In this document: positions 48,301 to 53,732 of the stretch, in pieces
Numbering within the stretch: the stretch's first letter is position 1
How the letters are laid out: each line of letters opens with the position of its first letter
Origin: Lacipirellulaceae bacterium
Lineage (GTDB): Bacteria > Planctomycetota > Planctomycetia > Pirellulales > Lacipirellulaceae
Direction of reading: 5' to 3'
Length of the DNA stretch: 64,000 nt
Assembly: GCA_040218535.1 (NCBI GenBank)
Contig: JAVJRG010000013.1
Span: 62,001-126,000, forward strand
Notes under the pieces: model-generated
What the model was told of the DNA's origin: nothing
Seen by the model: only the letters and a program-made list of their open reading frames with translations
The model's database searches: none
Translations under genes and position numbers: made by a program

Positions 48301-50957
48301 AGTTGGAACCGTTGGGCAGAGAGTTGGTTGCCGTCTTGAGTCGCCAAGAAGAATTCACCGACTCCGTTGGTCGAAAGCGAAGGTTTCCCGATGCTATTTC
48401 CGGGCCCTTCACTACCGCTAAGGACAACATTGCTGTTGGAATACGTTTGGCCGTCCTTCTCGTACCAGCGAATCTGAATGGCACTTTCTGACCCTCCTCC
48501 GATAACGATCTCTTCAGGAGAGTAATCCGCTTCAAGAAGAATGCTGGGGTCGTAGTTGGACTGAACGAAGTAGGAACTTGCGCTCTTCCAAGCAATGCCA
48601 ATCCGTCCCAAATTATCGACGGCCAATCCGGGGCGATCGAGCGTCAAGGTCTGCGTGAAGTTGGGGACTTGCCCAGTGGTTATGCCAAGGTTGTCGAGAG
48701 TACTTCCCCTTGCTACTTCGATGTGTTCGCCCCATCCACTCTGGTCGTCGTATTGACGCATTAACAGGCGATCTTCCTCACGCAGATAATCATGACTGCT
48801 GGTGAGCGTCCAGCCTGCTTTACGATACCAGGCAACCGTAACCCTTCCCTCTGCGTCGATGGCAACGTCGTAAGGGGTGACCTCATGATTCGCTGCGCTG
48901 CTGCTCACCAAAAAGCTTGGAGTGACAAGGGTTTCGTCATCAGCACCACCAATTGGTGAAGAGGTTGATTCGTATTTCAGCGCACTTCCGACTGGATTCC
49001 CTCCTGCCGAGTAATGACGCATCAAGCCTGCTCGTTCACCAGCACCTTCTGATTGCGACCAAATGAGGTAGAAGCTGCCGTCCTGATCAATGGCCGCATG
49101 TCTCCCACCCAAGCTGGTTTGGATCGCATTACCATCGTCGATTTGTGCAAGTCGCGGTGCCGCATCGAGTGACAGGCCTGAAGTCGTGTATCGCCGAAAC
49201 ATCAAATCACCATTGGCAGCCTGCCAAGAGATGACGGTTTGGCCACTTGCATTGGTGACAATCGAAGGTGCATGGTGGTTCATTGGGTCCGTAGTGACTT
49301 CAACGGGAAGTTGATCGATGGGAGTGCCATCTGACTGGTATCGCCGCAAGTACAATTTGAAGTTACTACCGTCGTGGCCTTTCCAAGCAACGGCAAAGCG
49401 TCCACGATCATCAATCGCGGCATTCCAGGTGGCAACCGCGATCGATTCGGTGCCCAAATCAACCATTCGAGGCTGGCTCGCGGCAGCACCATCGGGGTTG
49501 ATTAGTTGAGCGTAGACGCCAACACCCTCACTGCCATCGTCCTTCCAAACAGCGATTGATTTGCCTTGTGCGTTTGTTGCGACCCGTGCTTCGGCTGGAT
49601 AGGTCGGACTGATAAGTGTCTCAAGCTCAAACGGCTTATCCGCAAGAATCGGCTTCGCTCCATACTCATGAGCACCAATATCAATCGAGGAGCCGACGAC
49701 GCGATCCAAGTAGTGCTGCGTCCCTGGATTCGGCGTAGACTGATAGTGAAGCTCATCTCCTCCATCCTTCGCACGGCTATCTGATGTAGGCATGTGCGTC
49801 GGGACAGGTCCGCCATAATTTCCCAGCGGCAGGAGTTCGGGACTTTCATTGGCGTCGAGCATCTCGTTCTGTAATGTGTCGATGCCTGCGGCATAATGTC
49901 GACCAATCAAGTTGTTGGCACTGCTTACGTCGACTCCGCGGGCCAGATCTCGCGTATTCGCAATGCCCCCAATATTCCCTGCCACAATGGAATTGAACAA
50001 CGTGACATCGGCGTCGTTTAGATTATTGAGTACTCCTGCCGAGTCCTGAGTGACGATATTCGCTGTTACCGTTGAATTGATCAGTGTTAACGAAGGGGAG
50101 CCGCTAGTCATGATCCCCGCGCCGATCAGTGCCTGGTTCCCACTGACGGTTGTATCGACCAGGGTCGCTGAGCTTGTATCTGAGCCAAATGCGTAAAGCA
50201 GGAGTCCACCTCCACGACCACCACCAACGGTCGTGTTGTTGGCGAGGGTCGAACGAACCATTTCTAGGGTGTCGTCCCCATAAGCTCGGAAGAAGATGCC
50301 GCCGCCGTTCTTTGCAGCATGGTTGTTCGAGATCAACGAGTCGATGATCTGCACACTGCCGCTCTGGTTATAGAGCCCGCCACCATGTTTGTTGGTTCCC
50401 ACAGTTTGGTTACCGGTGATGACGACTTCGATTAAGTCCAGCTCGGCTTCGTTGTAGATACCTCCTCCGTGGGAACCGGAAGAGCCTCCCGTAATCGTGA
50501 CTCCTTCGATGGTGACTTCATTACCAGGGTACGTCCTAAATACCCGATTGTTCCCTTTGGCGTCGATCGTGAGCAGATCAGCTCCGGGCCCTTCAATGGT
50601 CACATCACTGTCGACAACTAGTTGGCTTAGCGCCGCATCCAACTCGATGGTTCCATTCCACAAAAGGGGAGCGAACTTGATTGTGTCCCGCTCTCCGGCT
50701 TGGTGCGTTGGGTCATTCGCAGAGTCGGCTAATGCTTCGCGCAAACTCCACTGATCGTCCGTGGACGTGCCTGCAACAGAGACATCCTCTAGCGTCGACA
50801 CCACATAAGTATCCGCTGCCAACATCTGTCGTGGCTCGAGTTGCTCAATCAGTGAGTGCCGACCGAGTTGCAACTTCTTTGGTTTACGCTTTTTGAAAAC
50901 TCGCTTGAAGCCAAGTTTCGTGAGAGTTTTGTTCCAACAAGAGGGATAGCTACGCAT
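33021..50957 (-). CDS. Giant LEPR-motif surface protein with C-terminal toxin-like domain
   Basis: A single frame of 5,978 residues. The N-terminus is basic (FKKRKPKKLQLG) and carries LEPRQMLAAD, the planctomycetal export/sorting motif, instead of a normal signal peptide. Then follow: a beta-helix with polymorphic-outer-membrane repeats (about 50-430), a beta-propeller-like section (about 450-950), RTX Ca-binding repeats (974-1349), a golvesin-like domain (about 1362-1502), a cadherin-like domain (about 1610-1716), about 18 Ig-like modules (about 1720-4120), a Gly/Ser/Asn/Thr-rich section (about 4470-5240), a transition with heptad-like helices (about 5700-5770) and a toxin-like end (5884-5978). 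It is probably anchored at the surface or secreted, and may act in adhesion and in killing of competitors. No RHS or CdiA motif is visible. The strand switches right after it, and a two-component pair is divergent. Confidence 0.85.
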   Translation of the reverse strand: MRSYPSCWNKTLTKLGFKRVFKKRKPKKLQLGRHSLIEQLEPRQMLAADTYVVSTLEDVSVAGTSTDDQWSLREALADSANDPTHQAGERDTIKFAPLLWNGTIELDAALSQLVVDSDVTIEGPGADLLTIDAKGNNRVFRTYPGNEVTIEGVTITGGSSGSHGGGIYNEAELDLIEVVITGNQTVGTNKHGGGLYNQSGSVQIIDSLISNNHAAKNGGGIFFRAYGDDTLEMVRSTLANNTTVGGGRGGGLLLYAFGSDTSSATLVDTTVSGNQALIGAGIMTSGSPSLTLINSTVTANIVTQDSAGVLNNLNDADVTLFNSIVAGNIGGIANTRDLARGVDVSSANNLIGRHYAAGIDTLQNEMLDANESPELLPLGNYGGPVPTHMPTSDSRAKDGGDELHYQSTPNPGTQHYLDRVVGSSIDIGAHEYGAKPILADKPFELETLISPTYPAEARVATNAQGKSIAVWKDDGSEGVGVYAQLINPDGAAASQPRMVDLGTESIAVATWNAAIDDRGRFAVAWKGHDGSNFKLYLRRYQSDGTPIDQLPVEVTTDPMNHHAPSIVTNASGQTVISWQAANGDLMFRRYTTSGLSLDAAPRLAQIDDGNAIQTSLGGRHAAIDQDGSFYLIWSQSEGAGERAGLMRHYSAGGNPVGSALKYESTSSPIGGADDETLVTPSFLVSSSAANHEVTPYDVAIDAEGRVTVAWYRKAGWTLTSSHDYLREEDRLLMRQYDDQSGWGEHIEVARGSTLDNLGITTGQVPNFTQTLTLDRPGLAVDNLGRIGIAWKSASSYFVQSNYDPSILLEADYSPEEIVIGGGSESAIQIRWYEKDGQTYSNSNVVLSGSEGPGNSIGKPSLSTNGVGEFFLATQDGNQLSAQRFQLTKPIELVEGQLRINDIFSQFKDITVATAPIEGVRYVTLNGQVTDILASEVTSIDITAGSSDNRIDLSRVSEEHFPSLVINGIPGTIEIRGGAGDDTIFGTALRDTIYGDAGNDEIFGGEDIDAIYGGEGEDVLQGGDGNDNLYGEAGNDRLFGGDGDDSLEGGEGDDRLVGNAGDDTLEGEAGDDLLEGGSGTLVLLDGGEGSDRYLLTEKSATYVLIVDEGTVGIDEIDLSQTLLAIPDTYNASGFPAELDLDSNTAQPVFDATLASVNLTIAVGSQIENATGTRYRDKLTGSTSSNVLRGGLGDDVLLGGDGADELLGEGGDDTLNPGGTPTNEVDLLVGGFGDDVYQLSDDVTTTARINDEAGTDKIDLSTWTGTEGATLDLSLTPDDAAYQTLLEETDNPKLQLSNSGLDQIEEIIGTDNDDVLMGNDLDNVIASGEGSDTLDGKSGNNILLGQKGYDALEVADNVDDAEDASIGYLDVGSGWIPADGGFNGAQRSADNNDVANEATWSFTDLPAGDYDVYVTWSVSEGTPGSSAIYSVGNETFAVSQAENPSGSVVGGTAWHRLENPQANSEGRFTVDSSVDFTVTLAHDAGNGASDVIYADAVRVVRRNQAPSITLGTPAVGHGTIDGAIWEVDNVAELEITVGDGDEDASLLVLDDSLTSVPGVSLDRVGMTAVWKLSYDGTTLDKTHAIILQVADGTDTTTKTVYLRNTNSTNPIAIVDIDSQTSGFVFNLHEANDDDNDPLKTLSVTVNATVANGLDKKFSLGPGAPAGADIDGNGLLTWSPTEDQDGTHQIEVRVTDTGNPPLRVSEWITVNVADIDDVPVLPSDPELVHDTGIANDSRTADAALRGTVTNDGSVDLIEIEVDYDNNGTYDEVVQVEASEDDPSLGYYTINPEESDLVFDASNTVTVRAREWSGASSSYLYSDPRDIDFIPDPDAHDPPTFESGTLKLSNDTGSIPNNTIDPTIEGTVLNDGGEGAAEGLTVHFFKEKGANYPGNIGRPSYGSTETDADGKFSFLPEGLLDGLSASETFKDVKVWVVIEEPSSLTDDVNAIVFSAEDPEDPANIEFRLHEQKAPNIHSFGIKPGHDTGDDDTNEVTSDPWLSGQIDLNDAAYYGPAEGVIIEFYHDDAQPTVLSGATITDANGNFEYLPPGLDHGDTVTIRARAVAWDEYRQIKLIGDYYDDDATNSEVDHYTFTYDEMENDETTVSLLVLEYDSNNDGIVVDPLVTGKISNDGPNDGSADSLLVEWYVVVAGANFDPDVPDDPEDPIRVESGFVVTDEEGNFEFRPLDLEDDTNYDVYSRAIEWDGLRTRTNQGSLIRGTLSNAVPLKVSASAESPATLSGYELSYNTGDNSEDGKTADPTVKGTVDYLGDKANVIVELRLGESDETIVEVTPDELGNFQYTMPGLIDDEFFDIQARVRVPDYTAKAPEFEDAWLNVDSEGLLSADGYLTGYTFDNPETEVDESGWSQDADGNGVPDISDAWLNDLFVGDGTELGGAWYDSDFTRDWEKLFEDYTTDWTSLDRDLTTEGLQQYELDLGDTAPFVIQLDAQSDYTDPTISGGLKRFGGTEIDNAQREGIAIEISFDGGTEFEAAAITDANGSFSYQLPSYVVGTNTFHLRFLRPQYGADAVPDGQITASLTIEADDTLPTPTLELKHPRDEDGNYSALDAIDPTVIGALGDAADLSLRRVQFEYSSNGTTWDNLPDGSTFTDNDGIFEFTPEAIESYLTAAGNTDRHFAIRARVVEKFTSETPEPYEYEVFGEWSDVVEFKSTANQSPTVETFELAFDTGLLGNSYVTLDRVTSDPTLVGRVIDSDNTGHANATVEFSLDGGATIFGTAITDSDGNFYYQPEGLTAGHHDIVVRVQEYDPVKGSSIDDGWHPLTATGDPSDSAGLFTGFTLIEPSPATVDLLEQPALSHGGYDPTVTGSIIDPDTLANVTVDFYRDPGGDNEFLGSTLVDRDGTFSFTPVGLSFGTNITIKAVPRETNYLTGNALVGTSHSTQVTFNSYGLSNSDFKVENHDVDQATDFFTLEVGGAVKVPKDSADNYETVAPRYVEVRILDSNNNDSLVHLGIAEIEFDAPDETNTDTGYRFDYDYDLRGDDLPAEGDLRIELRPVGVDVNGLVFGEAVPLGQSTNPFVPHPYEIPVSQIIPLSDNGDDLVVGKDGTHVRASLEGTIDLASSIDGYSVSSREVEIDYDGDGIADASIVLEDGQSVVNREDYEFEGLEPGEVVLSARAITTLEKTTVVDGDANVQRIEGDWQPIEFTLVNPAPAVTPADGPAPATEEEFDPRLRLAYPREVVAGDGPVSSDPTIRGTITTVLLANPNAETSDTTKVPVAGMTVEIDHNADGVADGTTTVDSEGRFEYTPTGISVGDVTLNIRAIDYYSDTQPLIGDWLEFSFQLAETAPPTVSLLELERSEGTRDVSDVDLPVSTYPVLTGTVEVPEGVGQVIVEFDHDDDDLADGRADADLFGAFTYTPEELAHGPQTIRARAVLINGSERVIGLWSDELATDTSLTFYHASAEPAVVTDLWIEDIDENNESKSGVITGRVTVGGYGQAVKVAVYVVGDTEPNGHTYADSNGFFRYQLNEITKGSHQFEVEGLLPDPSGVGDVPGKNKPKITINYQPGPIIVPLASDIEFRLEHDTGTVATHTANPTLFGKIPTTSLTTQAYAQIKLSTETTFSDDPEDWVAIRPDGTFTYLPEELDPGVSYTFDMRVAMWNPDYADPNLKYLYSNNDGTWSTSVDIVVDVTDNTAAYFIEDPANTEEDDRKGFRLRYNTAASGSVEQSAEPIFVGTIENDGRKGGLTIEFDHNGDGVVDGTTLTREDGSFQYNAVGLEPGELTQTITAIIRETDYYGNERTSTIASLDFILTRAPLVEELNYLASTDSVDGELHYPVAVATGDLKVEYYLFGSAFDRPELAEDWWSYGNYELSTETQFVADADGGTFTIGLPASSFGTASVLVRGVDLSDANEPIHGPWQALHFEKTNDQSNYETEQFTDLDFSESDETVNQTDPDYPIVTDPAISGRAAIVQDNGGGQTILGGIAYGIVQLEVFAADDQTGTPVTTQRVATDQDGYFQFSPNVALGQYDYELRMVHFNEVTQTESLGFATPMKFQLENGTTARVDTFDRLAGAADDDPTVEGTITNPDGRKGGLRVEFSTGIDSSETVIGATITRPDGTFSFTPHNLIPGTITLYARVVDWDPVSSEYASPDFTQANVTAGTVKEAQFDLSAASTEQPELEGTDSQTPEFVQEALRELVFATLDELDTNHQVLGKETTTGTLDLGFGEAALLAGDDIAEAAAAPVDVYAAGTSFSLTTVSDQAPDGTHYPKSLSTTLPGGNVSVSLLRHVEDQGNDTYSINYLLFLEFHGYETTQTVPDPAGGDRDVVIELNGNYQFRFETATDLIVNTVDDTYSGTYDLFEEDAEFAYAVRPASTGDPLPVEARGSEKFTHELANGETGTFDTALGVAHTASHTETNRREEQRNDTVVVTSQFENQITTVTTTTIENIIVVETITRTGELGSSGNITNLVSESYDAYATVDSQVTVTTVYETLYDGQGESENGNDSVTNGLLYNGTISVDTTYSGDTETSNFTLGENSYATVNFSGSGSSHTVGAGGSAGSISRSETWHYGGHGYSSETYQVGGTVTTITNGSNSTETLRASGYSNSSFYQTAHGGGSGTFGSNSGPDNSTSGSGGGTFLQTSGGGGRRNATINAVDEVFTIVGSGGGRSNASSSSTSYGTSRSTSTSDTDQAKITTTANSRSRQAGGGSVNTRGNYDFTTTDQGQRVTGNFGITLDVNGGGGSSVTGKTIVNPKDEPSYTVPFNDGSASSYGLIVSHQGNYTINTLGDEPINKSSGTVKRTETTGSRGSSFGGVAGMIDVPAGGGDNCNVPFGPGSEHGCHNEPGQRYLKASSSSFNLSKGTRDIVESEEYDYSTNNGATTRRGTFDNSDRSTSESLEQFRYSDPNLTYKYRSDSGGSSNDSTDGNFNEASGTPESQGRRAQVNGTTDQRGNSAEEISFRYTSPDSSTGNSSFSSGYSNSKGTSKSDGSGSSSINNDEVTRNGGEGGFDGQSRVGSGGTSFAVYTSPDGTNFSLNFSTGSGTGNARGDSDSKSAGGSDANESGSASARTNSTSKGRGKTVNFSITTEPEATTITRVISGGKSDGNSKGDSSGDITPGDDVFNVSNEQGGESEGSTTQTIDRFGNTFRSHSSYTSFGDSGGKRGFGGDVIQREGGGSLRDGTVTEEGNGSGGGFGKDYNFSFDLATGSVSWDRTVFDNENGGNNDSSTEVDDRSGDQTGSGSVGGNAGGNTTQTGGTFKLINGGFTLSTYKNTHDTNSTLDTSGGFSFLGGVITYTNPSVTEYTEERTKNEKWYKQRKAIDNGLYRDDLDHIDRHNVYRFDVFVTQTDGNDPQQTEFTLTTKDEIRRDIKHPLDERIQTLTTISNTHQQTYTLQGNQESLAIDRDFMTKVVADQGGSDDITLADESNYSGQLYEWVRTDINRETSSYMSQHRVGSDGLVSGGQLQASGTETAFSHIKGTGGDPSLSITAPGPNDVEGPLGYTDSTSYHYLEYESLSTASAEEQGGYWDALDDSGQPSRRGSGSYTQVFEYKHGTTGQTGHSTRLEKWHDESDTSTPDWVKVYHDKSVNTTDSKYRQRRVIKGSYAPKSSDEQVVVDSITAELTTEGRTWKYGLGDNPYEERDIDEDRYTKEQAADGSGEVHRWETTNCTSSQNGCDNPTTTGHDGLPSYYNSELVEHIEYDAPVSDGTGGADEPQQTVRAMSESEGGGDGVNEVVDGVNLIQEIKSLEYKKKSIESDIEELSNVWFSSLRNGTAITNRQLELAAVSGELASAQARLNRDHADTVVPSGVVSGPLGQEEFNITGGVGIDALRQLEKTRKAWSRSHASYQAMLNYNYADHIPSAADEALRASWSPGDLAAIIASGATRIAAEEAFSEATGLPFFNPRPSFGKGKLDPRVIDDAATSQPSRKVYHQGDLSSGIDDSRYLSTSPDRDLGHYNPSGQLYEFDIPADVYREWEFNGSLQRINDLHEPSGIVTPEVRILPPSSGQMREYMKKLGE
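35250..37540 (-). repeat. Gly/Ser/Asn/Thr-rich section of the giant protein
   Basis: About 760 residues (about 4470-5240) of strongly biased composition, rich in Gly, Ser, Asn, Thr and Asp, with alternating polar and aromatic or hydrophobic residues such as YGGHGYSSETYQVGG and GSGGGRSNASSSS. It probably forms a long beta-rich or extended stalk. No clean tandem period was identified by eye. Confidence 0.7.
38600..45790 (-). repeat. About 18 tandem Ig-like modules of the giant protein
   Basis: Modules of about 120-150 residues begin with a strand ending in DTG or similar, then (D)PTxxGTV or a variant (DPTIEGTV, DPTVKGTV, DPTLVGRV, DPTIRGTI, NPTLFGKI, DPTVEGTI), then a Asp-rich turn (VEFDHDDDxLADG), then DxxGxFxYxPxGL and GxxTxxxRAxxxD. 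They resemble SdrD-B/carboxypeptidase-regulatory-like folds, and the Asp-rich turns suggest Ca2+ binding. The number is counted by eye. Confidence 0.75.
46910..48036 (-). repeat. RTX calcium-binding repeat region of the giant protein
   Basis: Nonapeptides of the type GGxGxDxLx occur in a main block (about 974-1080; GGAGDDTIFG, GGDGNDNLYG, GGEGDDRLVG, GEAGDDLLEG) and two short blocks near 1186-1219 and 1306-1349. RTX repeats bind Ca2+ and fold outside the cell, and they are typical of type I secretion substrates. No type I secretion gene is in this window. Confidence 0.85.
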
Positions 50958-51323
50958 TTGAGATCCGGTTGAGCTTGGGGTGTTTACCCTAATCTGAACT
51001 CGCCGGAATCAGCTTAAAGAATAAGACGTAAGCTGAGTCGGCCGTCACGTTCTACCAGAAGTCAAAAATTTCCTTGTAAGCGCTTCGACCACAAACGACC
51101 CAAAAAGTCCAAAATAATTGGCTCTGCCGAGCCTTACAGAATCAGTTTCATTGTTGGCCCAAAAATGCTTCTTGCACCACCGATAAGATGCCTTAACTTG
51201 TGGGTATTAAGCACATTACACCTATGAGTGAAGCACGTCACTGTGACTCACTCGGCGTGATTGTTGGCAATACGGAACTGCCCAGCTTAACATCGCTCTT
51301 CTGCCGATGAGGAACAGACAACG
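50958..51323. promoter_or_regulatory. Divergent promoter region with a palindrome
   Basis: This 366-base gap drives the giant gene leftwards and the two-component genes rightwards. An imperfect palindrome at 51226-51253 pairs GAGTGA with TCACTC and has an inner GTCA-CTG-TGAC. It lies about 70-100 bases upstream of the kinase start and could be an operator, but no consensus site is recognised. Confidence 0.4.
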
Positions 51324-52409
51324 ATGCACTCCCCACCAACCGTCGAGCACTTGTTGCTCGTCGAAGATGACGCAATCGATGCGCAGGCTGTCCAACGTGA
51401 GTTAGAAAGTGACTCTGGTGAACGATTCGAAATCACTCATGTCGAGGACCTACAAAAGGCTCTCGAACTGACTCATGAGCGCAACTACGACATCGTCTTA
51501 CTAGATCTCCATCTACCTGACAGCGAGGGAAATTCAACGCTCAAACGTTTCGTAGAAGAAACCGAAGATTTACCCATCGTCGTGCTAACAGGCATTAATG
51601 ATGACGAGATCGGAAAACAATTGATCGCAGCAGGTGCCCAGGATTACCTCCCTAAGTCACGGTTAGGCGATGGCCTGTTAGGTCCTGCAATCCGCCATGC
51701 GATGGAACGTTCCCAATTGCTCACTCGGGTTCGAGAGAGCCAGGAAGCTCAGATGCAGGCCGATACCGAAGCACAGCTTCGCATCGCCAATGATCTGCAC
51801 GATGGGGTCAACCAAACGCTCACTGCCGCAGGGGTGACGGCCCAGAGTTTGCAGCGTCAGCTGGCAGAACAATCGAACGTACTTACTCCAAAGGCGAAAG
51901 AGCTTTGTGAAACCCTAGTTGCCCTACAGGGCCAAGTAAATGCGGCTATTGCTGGCCTGGCACCTCCAGAACTCGAACAACTAGGATTGACCGGTGCCTT
52001 GGTACAACTCACCCAACAGTGGAAGAGTGCCCAAGGACTGGAATGCCGCTTCGAAGGCCCCGCTAGACTGAGAATCCCAGCAGGACATCTCAGTTTACAG
52101 CTCTATCGCATCAGCCAAGAAGCGCTGCACAACGCGGTACGTCATTCGGGGGCCAAACGAATCTTGCTCTCACTAAAGGAGGGTCCACGCCGTGTCTTGC
52201 TAAGGATCGACGACGATGGGTGCGGATTTGATCCGAAGACCACATTGAATTCTCGATCTCACTTAGGATTGCGCTCAATGGCTCACCGTGCCATGTCCAT
52301 TGGTGGCAAGCTCCTCATTAACTCCCAGCCCGGCAGGGGGACCTCGATCCAGTGTCTTATTCCAACGGATCGTTTAGACCGATATGATTCCTCACGGGGT
52401 TGTGCTTAA
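51324..52409 (+). CDS. Histidine kinase with N-terminal receiver domain (NarX/DesK-type core)
   Basis: Cytoplasmic sensor of 361 residues. A receiver domain comes first (LLLVEDDAID, phospho-acceptor D61 in VLLDLHLPD, LTG, and KS near 110), and the HisKA_3 dimerisation helix follows with H159 in NDLHDGVNQTL. The HATPase end has RISQEALHNAVRHSG (N box) and IDDDGCGFDP (G1). The order REC-then-kinase is unusual for a hybrid kinase and suggests that phosphorylation of the receiver controls kinase activity. It has no membrane or sensory domain. A GAGG ribosome site precedes ATG 51324. Its partner is probably the next gene. Confidence 0.85.
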   Translation: MHSPPTVEHLLLVEDDAIDAQAVQRELESDSGERFEITHVEDLQKALELTHERNYDIVLLDLHLPDSEGNSTLKRFVEETEDLPIVVLTGINDDEIGKQLIAAGAQDYLPKSRLGDGLLGPAIRHAMERSQLLTRVRESQEAQMQADTEAQLRIANDLHDGVNQTLTAAGVTAQSLQRQLAEQSNVLTPKAKELCETLVALQGQVNAAIAGLAPPELEQLGLTGALVQLTQQWKSAQGLECRFEGPARLRIPAGHLSLQLYRISQEALHNAVRHSGAKRILLSLKEGPRRVLLRIDDDGCGFDPKTTLNSRSHLGLRSMAHRAMSIGGKLLINSQPGRGTSIQCLIPTDRLDRYDSSRGCA

Positions 52410-52490
52410 ATGCACCCTTCTCGTGTGAGCCGATAGGATTTCAGGGCACAGTCCGTACCCCCAACGAGACTAATCAGGAGCGTTGAGTCC

Positions 52491-53129
52491 ATGTCTGCGG
52501 CGTGTCGTATCCTGATCGTTGAAGACCATCAGCTTCTCTTGACCGGCCTCAAATCACTGCTGGCCGAAGAAGCGCATCTCAAGGTTATTGGCGAAGCACA
52601 TTCGGTTGCTGATGCCATTGGTTTTGTCGAGCAAACTGTACCTGAATTGGCGATCATCGATCTCTCTTTGGTCGACTCTCGCGGTATTGAGTTCGTTCAT
52701 TATTTGGCGGAACATCATCCGAGCGTGAGGATTCTTGTCTTTTCGCAGCGGCCTGCCTGGGTCATGGGTGAGAGAGTCCTTGCCGTTGGTGCTCACGGTT
52801 ATTTGCGTAAGTCACCACAGGACATGCAGATCGTTGAAGCGATCAATGCGCTAATGCGAGGTGAAACCTATATCAGCGAAGGGCAGCCGGGACCGAATGC
52901 GAAATCGAAAGAGTATCTTCCCGCCATCAAGTCCCTCTCCAATCAAGAGTTTCTCGTCTTTGAGCTCACAGGCCAGGGACTCCGTAATGCAGAGATTGCC
53001 AAGGAGATCGGTGGCAGCCCCAATTCGGTACGATCGGTTCTTGACCGCATCAAGAATAAGCTCGATCTCAGCACCGCCGAGGAGCTGAAACGCGTGGCCT
53101 TGGCATGGCAGTTCGATACGTTGCTGTAA
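52491..53129 (+). CDS. NarL/FixJ-family response regulator
   Basis: Transcription regulator of 212 residues. The receiver domain has ILIVEDHQLLL, D57 in AIIDLSLVD and KSPQD at the Lys position. The C-terminal LuxR helix-turn-helix reads SNQEFLVFELTGQGLRNAEI, then GGSPNSVRSVLDRIKNKL. CAGGAG lies upstream of the start. It follows the REC-kinase by 81 bases, so the pair is a two-component system; it may control the divergent giant gene, but no target site can be identified. Confidence 0.87.
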   Translation: MSAACRILIVEDHQLLLTGLKSLLAEEAHLKVIGEAHSVADAIGFVEQTVPELAIIDLSLVDSRGIEFVHYLAEHHPSVRILVFSQRPAWVMGERVLAVGAHGYLRKSPQDMQIVEAINALMRGETYISEGQPGPNAKSKEYLPAIKSLSNQEFLVFELTGQGLRNAEIAKEIGGSPNSVRSVLDRIKNKLDLSTAEELKRVALAWQFDTLL

Positions 53130-53732
53130 GCTGCTTCTTTATGCGTCTCATCCTTCGCATCAGAACAGCTCGTGCTGCAGTGGTACCGCCGGGGTCGGGA
53201 GCGGGCCTTCCATGTCGGCCGGGATCACATGCCGCAGAACGATCTCTATATCGCGGGCTGCCTTGCTCGCTAAACCATTTCCGTAGGTATTTTATAGCCC
53301 CTGATATAGCTCGCGGAGCGTTTCGGCTTCTTGCTCCATAAAGTAATATGGTCCCTTCCAACTGCGTGGTGTCGACCCTTTCCCATCACATTTGAGATCG
53401 CACTGCGAGCACACTTATGCAATCGAGCCAACCGCTCACGCAAATGCAGCATCTCGCACGTCTGATCGTAGGTAATGGACTGTATCTCTTCGTGACCTTC
53501 AACCTCGACTTGATAACGGTATCAGTAATAGCAAGTGACATTTGAACTCGCATACATAAGAATGGTAGCTTGTGTATGTAGCCTTGACCTGCTGGTCAGC
53601 ACCCTTGATCTATAACCCACTTGTCGGCTGAAGAATCCGATGAGTGCTAAAGAATGGCAGCTGACCAACAGATAGAAATCGCCAAACGATTGTGCGATTA
53701 GAGAAAATAGCACTTGCTACCGGAGGATTTGA
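53130..53732. other. Intergenic stretch with a possible coding fragment
   Basis: No gene is called in 600 bases. On the - strand a frame is open between stops at 53270 and 53522 and reads like coding sequence (ITYDQTCEMLHLRERLARLH), but there is no start with a ribosome site and no family match that I recognise. A good GGAGGA ribosome site for the next gene lies at the right edge. Confidence 0.5.

Noticed and set aside
33565-50896. Many + strand open frames opposite the giant gene
   Set aside because: They mirror its repetitive Asp/Gly/Thr codons and show no start signals or recognisable domains.
53068-53361. 97-codon - strand frame overlapping the NarL regulator end
   Set aside because: It overlaps a clear gene and has an Arg-rich, non-protein-like sequence.
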